Below, in pieces: positions 1 to 9,960 of a stretch of 64,000 nucleotides of DNA. The DNA is from Montifringilla adamsi (lineage: Eukaryota; Chordata; Aves; Passeriformes; Passeridae). Location of the stretch: NCBI GenBank assembly GCA_017590115.1, contig JAGGNK010008781.1, positions 4,135,676-4,199,675 on the forward strand, read 5' to 3'. The position numbers were made by a program, and so were the translations under genes. Under the pieces are notes generated by a model. The model was not told the DNA's origin. It searched no databases and saw only the letters and a program-made list of their open reading frames with translations. Each line of letters begins with the position of its first letter. Within the stretch, counting starts at the first letter, position 1.

Positions 1-853
1 ACCCCCAGCCACTCATTCCCTGCTCTGCCCTAACCATCCCCAGGCTGGGATTTGCCAAATACAGCTGGGATCTGACTCTGGAACCTGTTTGGTAAAAAAT
101 CCCAAGCCAAACAACTCAAAAATCAGCCCTTTGACCGATGTCAGAACAAGCAGAACGTGTCGTAGCACCAGGAATGCTTTATATTAAAACCAGGACCATG
201 GCCTGACTGGGAAGCTACTTTTTCTTTGGGAATTGCTGTTCATTAGCACTGGAGCCTTGTGTAGGTGTCAGAGCAGTGTAGAGGGAACATCAGCTCTACA
301 ACCTGTCCCTGGGCAGGGCTCTCAGAACCCTCAGTCGCTGGGCCTGCAGCAGCTCCGCTTCCTGCACGTGGGTGCAACAAACCTCTGAGATCCCCAGGAA
401 TGCTGGAAAAAACCCAATTCCCTTTCTCTTTCCCTGTTTTGGCCTTTCTGAGGTAAGGGATGAGCCCCTTCTGCTCTCCCAGGACCCTGAGGTGCTGCCC
501 CTCCAGCTCTGCCATCACCGCGGGACCTGGGGAGAAGCAAAAGGCCACAAATTTATTTATTCCTCCAGATCAGCACATTTCAGGAGTGCCGAGGAAACAG
601 TTGTGCTAATCCACTTAAATCAATCCAGTTTGACCGATTCCTTGGAGGTTTCTCACTTTTTTTTTTTTTTTTTTTCTTTTTTGGGGAAAGAATGAAGCCA
701 CTCCCGTGCTGGAATTCCTGGGGCACTGGGAGTCATTATCTCACTGCCTGTCAGACACGCACGGGAATGTCACGGGAATGGACACTGGCATTTTCTCCAG
801 GAACAATTAGGGTGTTGTTAGTGATGCATTTGTAACCTTTTGTGTGCACACTC

Positions 854-903
854 CCATCCATCCATCCATCCATCCATCCATCCATCCATCCATCCATCCA
901 TCC
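854..903. repeat. (CATC)n microsatellite
   Basis: About twelve nearly perfect tandem copies of the tetranucleotide CATC lie within the FOXN4 intron. The short open frame across it, repeating Ile-His-Pro-Ser, is a by-product of the repeat. Confidence 0.95.
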
Positions 904-3717
904 CAGGGGACAGAGGTGTCACTTCCTCTCCAGCAACCCCAGGGCAAAAAAAAACGCAGATGTGAGAGCACAACAAATGTGCTCAAATTAGAGGTTTGTC
1001 ATCTTTTTCCATGCTGGAATGCTGTCATGTCTGGAATTTAGGGAGTACAGCAGTCCTGTGCTTCTTAATCTGATTTTACACTAAACCATGGCAAAATAAA
1101 ATAACTAAGGAAAAAATTGATGAGACAATTTTTTTTAGAATCAAAGAGATAATTAAAATGGGGTAAAGGACAATATAATCTACTAATATATTGAATTATT
1201 AATGATTAACACTTTTTGATCAAAAATAGGTAATTTAAAGCTTAATTCCTGTTTAACATACAGGAAATGCATTGCAAGGCCTTCAAAGTTCTCCACAAGG
1301 CTTCTGTCAACTGGAAATCCATAATAACACCAAAAAATAGAAATGTGGTCATTACACCAAATATTGTTGAATCACATCTTAAAATCAAAATTACAGATTT
1401 CATATTTCAATTCAAAATATTGCTTGGAGGCTGCAGCACCCAGGAGCTGAAGAAGCTGGATTCCCAGGAATCAGCCCATAAATTCCATGGGAAAAGCCTG
1501 GAGCTGGCTCTTATAATTTGCACAGCTTTGTGCTTGAGCCACCACGAGCCACCACTGCATAGAAAACATGTGGTCTGCCTGTGCTGTGATTTAAAATCAA
1601 AATAGTGGCACTAAGACATGTTAAATTATTAATTATGATTAACAAGGAGGAAGTGCTAAGGGTTAAAAAATCTCGGTGTGCTAAAATTCTCTACTTTCAT
1701 TCCCTTAAATGTGATAGGGAATGATTAGAAATATTTGTCAGCCCTACAGGGGTGAATATATTTAATATGGGGGTATTTTCTGTATGAAACTGAGAGAGGC
1801 AGCTGCTAAAATAAAGAATTTCTTTGCATTGCAGCCAGGCAGTGACAGCGCCACAAAAACAGGCAGTGGAGGAGATCTGGTGGCCCTTAATCATCCCTGT
1901 GCTGTTTTATATCCCACAGCTGCACTGCTGGGAGAGATATTTGCCTAAAATCATTTTACTGGGGTGCAGAAAGTCCTGGGATTTCACACAGCAGCCCAAA
2001 CCTCATCACCACCCCAAGCCACAGCAAATTTACTGCAGGTGCTTTGGAGGCGCACAATTCAAAGGTCTGTTAAAATCAGATTTTTTCCACATCCCTTTTA
2101 CCAAAAAATTAAAAAAAAATTTAAAAAATTCCAAAATCCCAAGTTTTCCAGCTGTAAGCATAATCTGCCTGCAAGCTGATGGGTGTCTGGGGGTTTGATC
2201 CCCTCCCTTCCCAGCCTTTCCTCCTCCAAGTCCAACTGTCCCATTGAAAGATTCCAAATGAGACAGAGGAGTATTCTCAGCACAGCCCCAGCCTCCCACT
2301 CGCTAATTGGAGGCCATTCCCCATTTTGTGGAGCCTTGATGCTCCCCCATGGAGAACTCAGGACTGTGGGTTCCAGTCTTGGACTGTGGTGACAGCAGGA
2401 GAGTAAACAGAGCTGATAGAATTTGACAGGTCTATTCTTTTCTTAAAATCATTCAGTCTAAAAGATTTTCTTTTACATAATCCAAAGTGTTTTCTCATGA
2501 AGTAGGACAAATACTGCTCTGCATTTATGGTGCAGTTCAGATTTTATGCATTTTTATCAGAATTTGCCACTATTAAACGAGGTCAAATAATTTGTTTTAA
2601 AGCCGTGGTAAAGAAATCACAAGTGGGTGAAAAACTTTAGAGAACTGAGTTCAAAACACTTCACAGAGGGCCCAAAGCTGGTTTTTAAAAAGAGGAAAAG
2701 AAGAAAGTTATGATTTTTTTTGCTGCAGTAAGAGAAATCCTATCTTTCTCCCCCAAAAAGCCTTTTTTTTTTTTTTTCTGCAGCTCTGAGTTAAAGAACA
2801 GTTCTCTCCCTGAAAAAGGGGCTTTGTTAAGGTGGTGAATTCTGCAGGGCACTGAAGATCCAGCCTTAAATCCACATCCCCAAAAGTCCCTCTCACCCAC
2901 ACCCTTCCTTAAATCCCCAATAATTTCTTCACCAATATTTACATAGCCAAGAAAAATGCCCCGAGCAAACAGTGCCTCGGTAAAGAGCAAAAGCAGAGGC
3001 ACAAACCTTTTCCCCAGAGGCTGCAGGGACTAAAACAAATCCCTCGCTGAGCTGCAAGAGGCTGAGCTGCAGCCTTTGCATTTTGAATAGAGGGAGGCCA
3101 GGAGAAGAATACCTGCAGCAGCCCCAGGAAAGGTTGCAAACCCCTCAGGCTGGGAGGAAGGAGTCTCTCAAAGCTCATTTTATATTTAAAAAAAAAAAAT
3201 TAATTTTAATCCGGTTTGCTTTCTGTTTTGTTGTGAGAACTGGGACGTGTTGTGTGTGTGTGTTCTGTGTTTCTTGGAGCTTTGCATCATGTGACAAAAT
3301 GTAACCTAACATAACCCAGGGCTCTGTAACTCGTGCAGAACCCTCCTGTAACCTCCAACAATGCTTTGAAATGATAAATGGAAGCACGGTGGTGCAGGTA
3401 AATTAAATTATGAAAGCCTCTTGGCAAAGCCAGGTTTGTTCCCACCCCTATTAAAAGCCCTTTGACAGGTTGTCAGTGCTTTGGAGGGCTACACAAGTGC
3501 TTGTTTTAATTAAAAACTCCTCCAGTGTCTCTTGTTTAGTCTCTCCATGACTGCTCCATAACAATGCAAAAAGTGATCTGCAAGAGAACTTTTGAATTAT
3601 TATATTTTAACGAGAATATCCTTCTGTGGCAACGCTTGCACAAGACAGAGAGCTTACAGAGAGGTCAGCCCAAGGTTTTGGAGGTGTATTTATCAAATAT
3701 AGGTTAGTATCAAAATC

Positions 3718-3800
3718 AGAGAGCCACAGAATTACAGAATGATTATGGATGTAAAGGACCCCCAAGATTATCAAGTCCAGCCTCCATCCAAATGCCACCA
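3718..3800 (-). mobile_element. Degenerate CR1 3'-end fragment
   Basis: The text reads as a reversed CR1 3' end: a CAGAAT-type start followed by the diverged equivalent of the usual 'rank-and-file' GGACC...CCAGCCTCCA segment. It is diverged and short, so probably old. Confidence 0.5.
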
Positions 3801-4033
3801 TTGTGAATACTTTAAACAGGAATGTTTCTAAATGAGGAATGCATTGTAACAGGTCATCAGCCTTAGAAATCTTATTTAGAGTGGAGGAATAATTCAGATA
3901 GCTTAAAAAAATACAGAAGAAGAAGAAAAGTGGATTTCTACATGCTAAAAGGATTTTTTAGGAAGCAAGGAGGAAGTAGCAGGAGTTGGCTGTGCCAGCG
4001 CAGTGCACGTTTTTGAGACGGATAAAACCTCAC

Positions 4034-4116
4034 CTGTACTCCTGCGAGGGGTGGTGGCTTTGCCCTGAATTCCTAAGGATTCCTGACATTATGGACGGGA
4101 TATCGCTCTCTATCAT
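4034..4116 (-). CDS. FOXN4: FOXN4 first coding exon (N-terminus only; partial gene)
   Basis: Forkhead box N4 is a nuclear DNA-binding transcription factor that specifies retinal amacrine and horizontal cells and spinal V2b interneurons. On the minus strand the ATG at 4116-4114 opens a frame beginning MIESDIPSIMSGILRNSG and ending HHPSQEY plus two bases, which matches the vertebrate FOXN4 N-terminus from memory. The exon has a pyrimidine-rich acceptor ending CCCCAG at 4120, three untranslated bases (GAG) before the ATG, and a GTGAGG donor at 4033-4028. It encodes 27 codons plus AG, so it ends in phase 2. The forkhead domain lies in later exons, which are not in the window and should be beyond position 1. 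Orientation relative to MYO1H agrees with the human locus. The open frame continues upstream of the acceptor, so an unspliced 5' leader cannot be excluded, but the acceptor looks genuine. Confidence 0.92.
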
Positions 4117-4499
4117 CTCCTGGGGAAGCAGCAGAAGGCAGCGGTCAGCAGCAGTAGCTATCCAGCACTTCAGCAGCGGCGGGAGCCACCGACCCCGCCC
4201 GAGCCCCGGCACCGGGGCACGGCACAGCCCGGCCCGGGCACCGGCACCGCCAGGTGCGCCGGTGGCACCGGGAAAGGCAGGAAAACACTTCACGGGGGAT
4301 GATCCCATCCCAGAGAGGGACCCCTGAGGGAGGGACAGCTACCGGCAGGGCTGAGGGCACCGGGAGCACCGGCGCTCCCGCCTTGGGCTGCTCTTACCCC
4401 CAACCAGCATCCGTCGCATTTTGGGTGAAAAAGCTGCGGGAGCTGCAGCGGCCCGAGCGCGGGGATGAGGGGAACCGGGAGACCCCAGCCCTGGACGCC

Positions 4500-5075
4500 C
4501 AGAAATGGAAGGGGAACCCGGGGGAATCCCAGCACCGCTGCCCCCGGGATGGAGGGAGCCTGGTGGTCCCCAGCACCGCGGATGGAAGGGGAATCCCAAA
4601 TCCGGGAGAATCCCCAAACCGCTGCAGCAGGGATGGAGGGAGCCGGGGAGAACCCCAGCCCCGCACCCGCGGGGATGGAGAGAGCCCGGAAAAACCCCAG
4701 CCCCGCTGCCTCGGGGGGTCAGGGGGAGAGCAGCTCCCCAAACCCCCTGCCCCCGGGGATGGAAGAACCCGGGGGTCCCCAGCCCTGGCATGGAGCGAGC
4801 CCCGGCACTCCCAGCCCAACTGCCCCGGGGATGGATGGATGCAGCCAGCCGGGGGGGTCCCCATCCCCGCTGCCCGGGCACGGAGGGAGCCCGGGGGTCC
4901 CCATCCCCGCTGCCCTGGCACGGAGGGAGCCCGGGGGTCCCCATCCCCGCTGCTCCGGGATGAAGGAAGCCCGGGGGTCCCCATCCCCGCTGCTCCGGGA
5001 TGAAGGAAGCCCGGGGGTCCCCATCCCCGCTGCCCTGGCACGGAGGAAGCCCGGGGGTCCCCATCCCCGACCCCG
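4500..5075. repeat. GC-rich minisatellite, 40-42 bp units
   Basis: The unit has the core CCCGGGGGTCCCCATCCCCG followed by CTGCCCTGGCA or CTGCTCCGGGA and then CGGAGGGAG or TGAAGGAAG. The last five units (about 4870-5075) are almost identical; copies further left (4500-4860) are increasingly degenerate. The array reads open in several frames on both strands because the repeat lacks stops, not because it encodes protein. It sits between the FOXN4 coding exon and the presumed promoter. Confidence 0.9.
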
Positions 5076-5176
5076 CACCCCTCGCTCCGTGCACCAACCT
5101 GTCGGGCGGGGCCCCGGGGCCGCCCGGAGCTCGGCGGGCGCTCGGTGCGCGGGGCCGGCGGCGGGGCCGCGCTCCG

Positions 5177-5194
5177 NNNNNNNNNNNNNNNNNN
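5177..5194. other. Assembly gap (18 N)
   Basis: Eighteen consecutive undetermined bases lie inside the GC-rich CpG island. The true missing length is unknown; gaps at GC-rich avian promoters commonly hide more sequence than the N count. Confidence 0.99.
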
Positions 5195-5370
5195 CGGGCA
5201 GGGCGGGCGGGCAGCGCGTCCCGGCGGAGAGCGGCGAATAAAAACGGGGGGAAAGCCCAGATTGACCCAACTTTGTGCAACTTTCCGCAGGGAGGAGGGG
5301 GAGGGATCCGCCCGCTCAAACGGGCAGCGGCGGGAGGAGAGCGGAGCGGGGCGGGGGCGGCTCGGGGGAG

Positions 5371-5490
5371 CCGGTGCTCAACGCCCGGTGCTCGGTGCCG
5401 GTGCTCGGTGCCCGGTACACGATGCTCGGTACCGGTGCTCGGTGCCCGATGCTCAGCCCATGCTCGGTGCTCGGTGCCCCGCTCGGCGCT
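5371..5490. repeat. GCTCGGTGCC-type short tandem repeat
   Basis: Variants of a 7-15 base word (GGTGCTCGGTGCC and relatives, with GGTACCGG interruptions) recur about ten times within the CpG island. The pattern is irregular, consistent with slippage. Confidence 0.75.
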
Positions 5491-5526
5491 GCGGGAAGCG
5501 GAGCGGAGGCAGCGGCCGGAGCCGCC

Positions 5527-5605
5527 TGTCCCCGGCTGTCCCCGCTTGTCCCCGGTTGTCCCCGGTTGTCCCCGGTTGTCCCCGGTAATCCCCGGTTGTC
5601 CCCGC
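5527..5605. repeat. 10-bp repeat CCCGGTTGTC with G-quadruplex potential on the minus strand
   Basis: Eight decamers in register (CCCGGTTGTC and close variants) run from 5527 to about 5605. Read on the minus strand they give runs of four G separated by six-base ACAACC loops, which fits the standard intramolecular G-quadruplex pattern. The minus strand is the sense strand of FOXN4. Confidence 0.85.
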
Positions 5606-5696
5606 CGCCGGTGCCGGGATGGCCCGGGAAAGGGCGCGGGAACGGGAACGGAGACGGGGCAGCGCCCGGCCTGAGCCTCACGCTGCGGGAGGTGAG

Positions 5697-5900
5697 GGAT
5701 GAGGATGGAGGGGATGAGGATGGAGAGGGATGAGGATGGAAGGATGAGGATGAGGATGGAGGGGATGAGGATGAGGATGGAGGGGATCAGGATGGAGGGG
5801 ATGAGGATGAGGATGGAGGGGATGAGGATGGGAGGGATGAGGATGGGAGGGATGAGGATGAGGATGGAGAGGATGAGGATGGAGGGGATGAGGATGGGAA
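5697..5900. repeat. GATGAG/GATGGA minisatellite
   Basis: About 200 bases consist of GATGAG, GATGGA and GGGG words in 12-21 base higher-order units. The plus strand contains almost no C, giving extreme strand asymmetry. A CR1 fragment follows directly. Confidence 0.93.
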
Positions 5901-5904
5901 GGTG

Positions 5905-6002
5905 GTGAGGCCCTGGGACAGGGTGCCTGGAGAAGCTGTGGCTGCTCCTGGATCCCTGGAAGTGGCCAAGGCCAGGCTGGACAGGGTTTGGAGCAATCTG
6001 GA
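5905..6002 (+). mobile_element. CR1 3'-end fragment
   Basis: The familiar CR1 line is visible: CCCTGGGACAGGGTGCCTGG, then AGAAGCTGTGGCTGCTCC, then CTGGAAGTGGCCAAGGCCAG and TTGGAGCAATCTGG. It is truncated before the terminal octamer repeats. Confidence 0.85.
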
Positions 6003-6009
6003 AAGAGAA

Positions 6010-9000
6010 TCATTCATTCTGAGCACTGTAATTCTGCCTCCTCTTTCACCAGAGGCTTTCAAAGCGTGGTTCAGCCATCAGAGAGTGAAATTTGGGACAA
6101 TGTTACCTCCAAGTACCAGAAAGGCATGGATCAAACATCTGAGCCAAGGTCAAATCCCACACCAGCAGAGATCCAGCCCCAGAAAATATTGGCTTGGACT
6201 GTCCAGGTCTTTTCTTGAGACCAGATTTTATTTCCCATAAACCCATCATGAAAAGAGGGACCAACCTTCTCTGTCAGGACAGAGTTTGAAGTCTGTGAGG
6301 ACACTGGGTCCTTTGGGCTCAGCACAGCAAAGCTGAACTGTGGAAATACTCCCATTATCCTTGCACAATGAAAACCCACAAGATCCATGATAAATGTATT
6401 TCCTTGTGCTTGCCAGTTTACCAGAGAGTATGGAGGGGATGAAATGTGAAGACAGATCTTTTTTTCTGCTCTTAATGAGAATCTGTTCACTTTGATGAGC
6501 ATCAAATCTCTCTCTGTTAATTGCTGTCAATAGAAGTGGAGATTAATCAATACTTCTATGAATCAATGCCTTTATCAGGCACCTCTGGAGAACTGAAATA
6601 AAAGGAACAGTCCCAGTACTGGCAGAGCCTCAGGCACGGAGTTTGCACAGTTGTGAGTGTTCCCTTAATTACAGGCTGCATTAATTAATGTTGGCCTGTA
6701 ATTATTAAAAGGTCATCTCAGAGTCCTTACCATCCTTACCTGCTAACTCAAAAAACACTTTAAAGAATGAGTTCCTGAGGCTGAATATTTGCAGGAGGGG
6801 TGGGGATAAAACACAAAAGTTCCTTCCAGACCTCCTTGGAGCCTGTTCAAGGCATTGTGCTGAGCTTCCCCCCTGGCTGCTTTCCTTGCGGGAACACATT
6901 CCATGCCGGAGCTGCTTTCCCCTCTCAGGTGATTTGCAAGCCTTGGGAGGGCAGGACTGCAGCAGGCGAGGAGCAAGGGGTGGCTCCTGCCCCGTGTGCT
7001 CACCTGCAGCGGGGAGGGATCAGGGGCTTAGCTCTCCAAAACCTGCAGGAGCCAGTTCCAGCAAGGAAAATCCCAGTTATTGGTGCAAGGAGCTGTTTCA
7101 CAGTGGGGGAAGTCCAATGCAATGGGCACTGGGAGGTTTTTGTGTCCCTGCCCTTGGAGCTGCTGGGATTGGACAGGACAAAACTCTGAGGAGTTCACAA
7201 AACACTTTGGGTTGGGAGGGACCTTAAAAACTCATCTTCTTTCAGTCCCTTCCACAGCCCAGGGAGCTCCAGCTGTTCCATGTTCCATCAGGTCAGCTCC
7301 AAGCTGGAGCTGCAGAACTGCAGGCTGGTGGTTGGACTTTAAAATAAAAGTGTTTTTTCCCCTTGTTTTTGGGGTTTTCTCACCAGTGCCTGTCAGGCTG
7401 GGGAAGTGATGCTGTCCATGGGAATGGCATGGAAAGGAATATTGGGGTGTATTTTCTCCTGGTATCCAGCAGCTCTGTTTCTTTCTGTGATTTAAAATGC
7501 AAGAACACAAGATATGGATAATTTCTGGTTGTATTTGTATTTATCCTTATCTCAGTTAAGGAAGGGTTCAAATTCACCTCTCAGAATTGAACTTATTTTA
7601 CAGTGAATATTAGCAGAGAAATGTGTAAGGTTTTTCTATTGATCCAATTTCTGGCTGACTTATTTGGTGGCATGAAAAATCACATATAGCCTTAAATTAA
7701 CATTGTTCAGCAATTAACTTCTTCCTTTCTTTGGACTAACAGCTTTGTAGTAAACAAATAGTGCCATACAACAACAGAAGTAAAATTTGGATTTGTTTTT
7801 CAAAGGCATTCACTTTCTTTTGTATGAATTTCTCCTGAAATATCTTTAATTTCTATTGATTTTCTTTTAAACTGTTTCTTTTAAACTTTTGGATGACAAA
7901 CTGAATTCATTTTGCTACCAGCTGAGGTCATCATAAAGCAAGTTTGGTTTATTTTCCACACTCTCCACTGCTTTAGGAGAAAAGTAGGGGGGAAAAAAAT
8001 AAAAAAAGCAGGAGAGAGCTGAGAAACCTTCAAAAGCAGAGATTGATGAGAACTCTGTGAAGATTTTGGTGACCAGGCTGGAAAATCAAAATATTTCCCC
8101 CACCTCAGGCAGTTTGGGCTGGGACCTGTGGTTTTTGTGGTGAACCCAGAATGGCTGAAAAGCAACTTCATGTTTATTCCTTGTTGTTTTTTGTGAAAGG
8201 ACATCGGGGTGTCCTGACCCTGGATCTTCCTGCTCCTCACTTGGCTTTTTTTTCTGATTGTGGTTTTCATCCCTCTCCTCCTGAGTACCTAAAACATGTG
8301 GGGGAAATACTGATGTGAATTCAGCTCTGAAAGCATTTAGTGTTTCTTAGGAATAATTTCCTTGCACACTTCAAGCCAGCTTTGTTTTAGGAGAAAGATT
8401 GCATTTTTGAGCTCCTCCTTTATTTACCAAATTTAATTTATCCCTCCAGCCCCCTCCCTACAGAAGTGAAATATTCTATTCACATTTTAAACTGCAGCTC
8501 CATCACTCAGATTCTCAGCCCCTGATGGAGATGGGAATTTAGTGACACTCCATCCCCTTTCCAGTGCCCAGATTTGGGGTGGCATCCTCACCCCCAGAAA
8601 TCAGAAGCAGCTCTTCCCATTACCCACAGGCTCTTTTCCCAGGATTTGTGCATTCATATGGGAATAAAAATGTGCAAATGGATTCTGTCCAAGCCACTGG
8701 AAACAGGAAACTCTACAAGCTCCCTCCTTTTATCCCCCTGCGAAAGCACCGACCGTTTGTTTTATTTCGGGATACTGTATCCTAACAAATTATCCTTAAA
8801 AATCATTTGGTGTGAAATTGCAGATTAATCCCACCGGGCTGGGGGTTTAGCCCTCAAGTCTGGCCACTTGGGAGCACACAGATGGTGGCTGGGAGTGTGA
8901 CAAAAGGCACAATCCCTGATTAGATGCATGGATGTAACGGACAGAAAGCTTTTCCTCGTGGCCAAGGTGAGGAAAGCACCGGAGGTCCTGGAGCCTGGCT

Positions 9001-9425
9001 CCTGCTGGGAGAGCTGTCCTGGAAAATCTGCCCTGGAAAAGTTTTGCAGTGTCTCCCAAACAAAGGGAAACCTGCTCTGATTCCCTTTAAAATCCCATTT
9101 TTACTTCCTAATGCTGTTGCTACTTTTCTTATTCCTTTTTTTTTTCCCTTGTTGTTTGGTTTTATTGCATCTTTGTGTGGCAAACACCAACAAATGGAGA
9201 TTCCTTTCAGAGTCTGGCAGCTTCTTGTTCCCAAAATTAATTCTGTCTATCCCACAGGGAAAATGTCCTGCTTGTGAAGTGCTGGAAGTCTGGCCTGGAA
9301 GAAATTAATCTTTATCCTTGTGAAATGACATTGCTGCCCTGCACAGCCCTGAAACTCCAACTGCCAGCTGAGCTGCTCTCTGATTTTAATGTGAAATTTA
9401 GGAACAGAATCCGTTGTGCTGCTTG
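6010..9425. other. Intergenic, no gene recognised
   Basis: No reading frame with recognisable protein content and no RNA gene was seen. Base composition is unremarkable, with A/T-rich parts at 7560-7900. A faint CR1 3' remnant (TTTGGGTTGGGAGGGACC) is present near 7205-7260. Confidence 0.6.
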
Positions 9426-9429
9426 TTCC

Positions 9430-9602
9430 TGGTGGGAATTCAGGTGTGAGTGCAATGCCCCTGGATCGCTGGAAGTGCCCAAGGCCAGGCTGGGTGGGAC
9501 TCTGAGCAGCCTGGGATAGTGGAAAGTGTCCCTGCCCATGGCAGGAGTGGAATAAGAGGAGATTTAAGTCTCTTCCAACCCAAACCTCTCTGGCATTCCA
9601 TG
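9430..9602 (+). mobile_element. CR1 3'-end fragment
   Basis: It contains CTGGAAGTGCCCAAGGCCAG, CCTGCCCATGGCAGGAGTGG and TCTTCCAACCCAAACC, ending in ATTCCATGATT, the degenerate octamer tail. Sense is plus. Confidence 0.9.
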
Positions 9603-9724
9603 ATTTGCCTGGAAAAATGGGCTTCTAAATGCCCCTGCAACAGAAATCCTGCAGAGGCAGGGTTGTTTGTGTTTTAAGAGCTGGCAGAACCCCAAACCCA
9701 ACCCACAAAGACACACAAAGCCTG

Positions 9725-9960
9725 ACAATATATTTATTATTTCGCCAGTTAAACCTAAGCTTAGCGCAATTTTTACATCTGTGAGTGCACTACAAGAATA
9801 TTTTGCACTGATTTATGTCTAGTCTGGGGCAAAATGAGTTTATAGGTGCTGTAATTATGCAGTGGTTATTGTGTACAATAATATGAAGCAATGAAATTAG
9901 AACAAATCTGTTAGAGTTAGCACTTCTATTTTGCGTTTAGGGGATGAAAATAAATACTTC
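9725..9960. promoter_or_regulatory. Candidate conserved non-coding element
   Basis: This is unique, repeat-free, moderately A/T-rich text with several homeodomain-like ATTA/TAAT words and no coding potential, between repeat-bearing flanks. The call rests on texture only; no alignment was possible. Confidence 0.25.

Larger units (their letters stand above)
1..4033 (-). other. FOXN4: FOXN4 first coding intron (partial)
   Basis: This stretch follows the donor of the first FOXN4 coding exon, and I see no second FOXN4 exon in it. It is ordinary intronic DNA: T-runs at about 657-676 and 2764-2778, a CATC microsatellite at 854-903, an A/T-rich part at about 1060-1420 and a degenerate CR1 piece near 3718-3800. 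The intron end lies outside the window, so its length is a minimum. Confidence 0.7.
4150..5690 (-). promoter_or_regulatory. FOXN4: CpG island and presumed FOXN4 promoter region, largely built of minisatellites
   Basis: The block is strongly GC-rich with abundant CpG and lies directly upstream of the FOXN4 first coding exon, where the promoter and a non-coding first exon are expected. Several tandem arrays occupy most of it and an 18-base run of N interrupts it. A candidate minus-strand donor (GACAG followed by GTTGGT, cut after 5099) and another (GGGTAAGA near 4390-4397) could end a non-coding exon 1, but I cannot choose between them. The TSS is not identified. Confidence 0.6.

Noticed and set aside
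844..1041. Open frame with Ile-His-Pro-Ser repeats
   Set aside because: It is the translation of the (CATC)n microsatellite.
1..4033. Further FOXN4 exons
   Set aside because: I looked on the minus strand for continuation of the N-terminus and for forkhead-domain text and saw none.
4339..5319. Long open frames on both strands over the FOXN4 CpG island
   Set aside because: They follow the 40-42 bp minisatellite and read through an N gap; several frames are open at once, which marks repeat rather than gene.
5678..6013. Histidine/proline-rich and Met/Arg-rich open frames over the GATGAG array
   Set aside because: Low-complexity translations of the tandem repeat.
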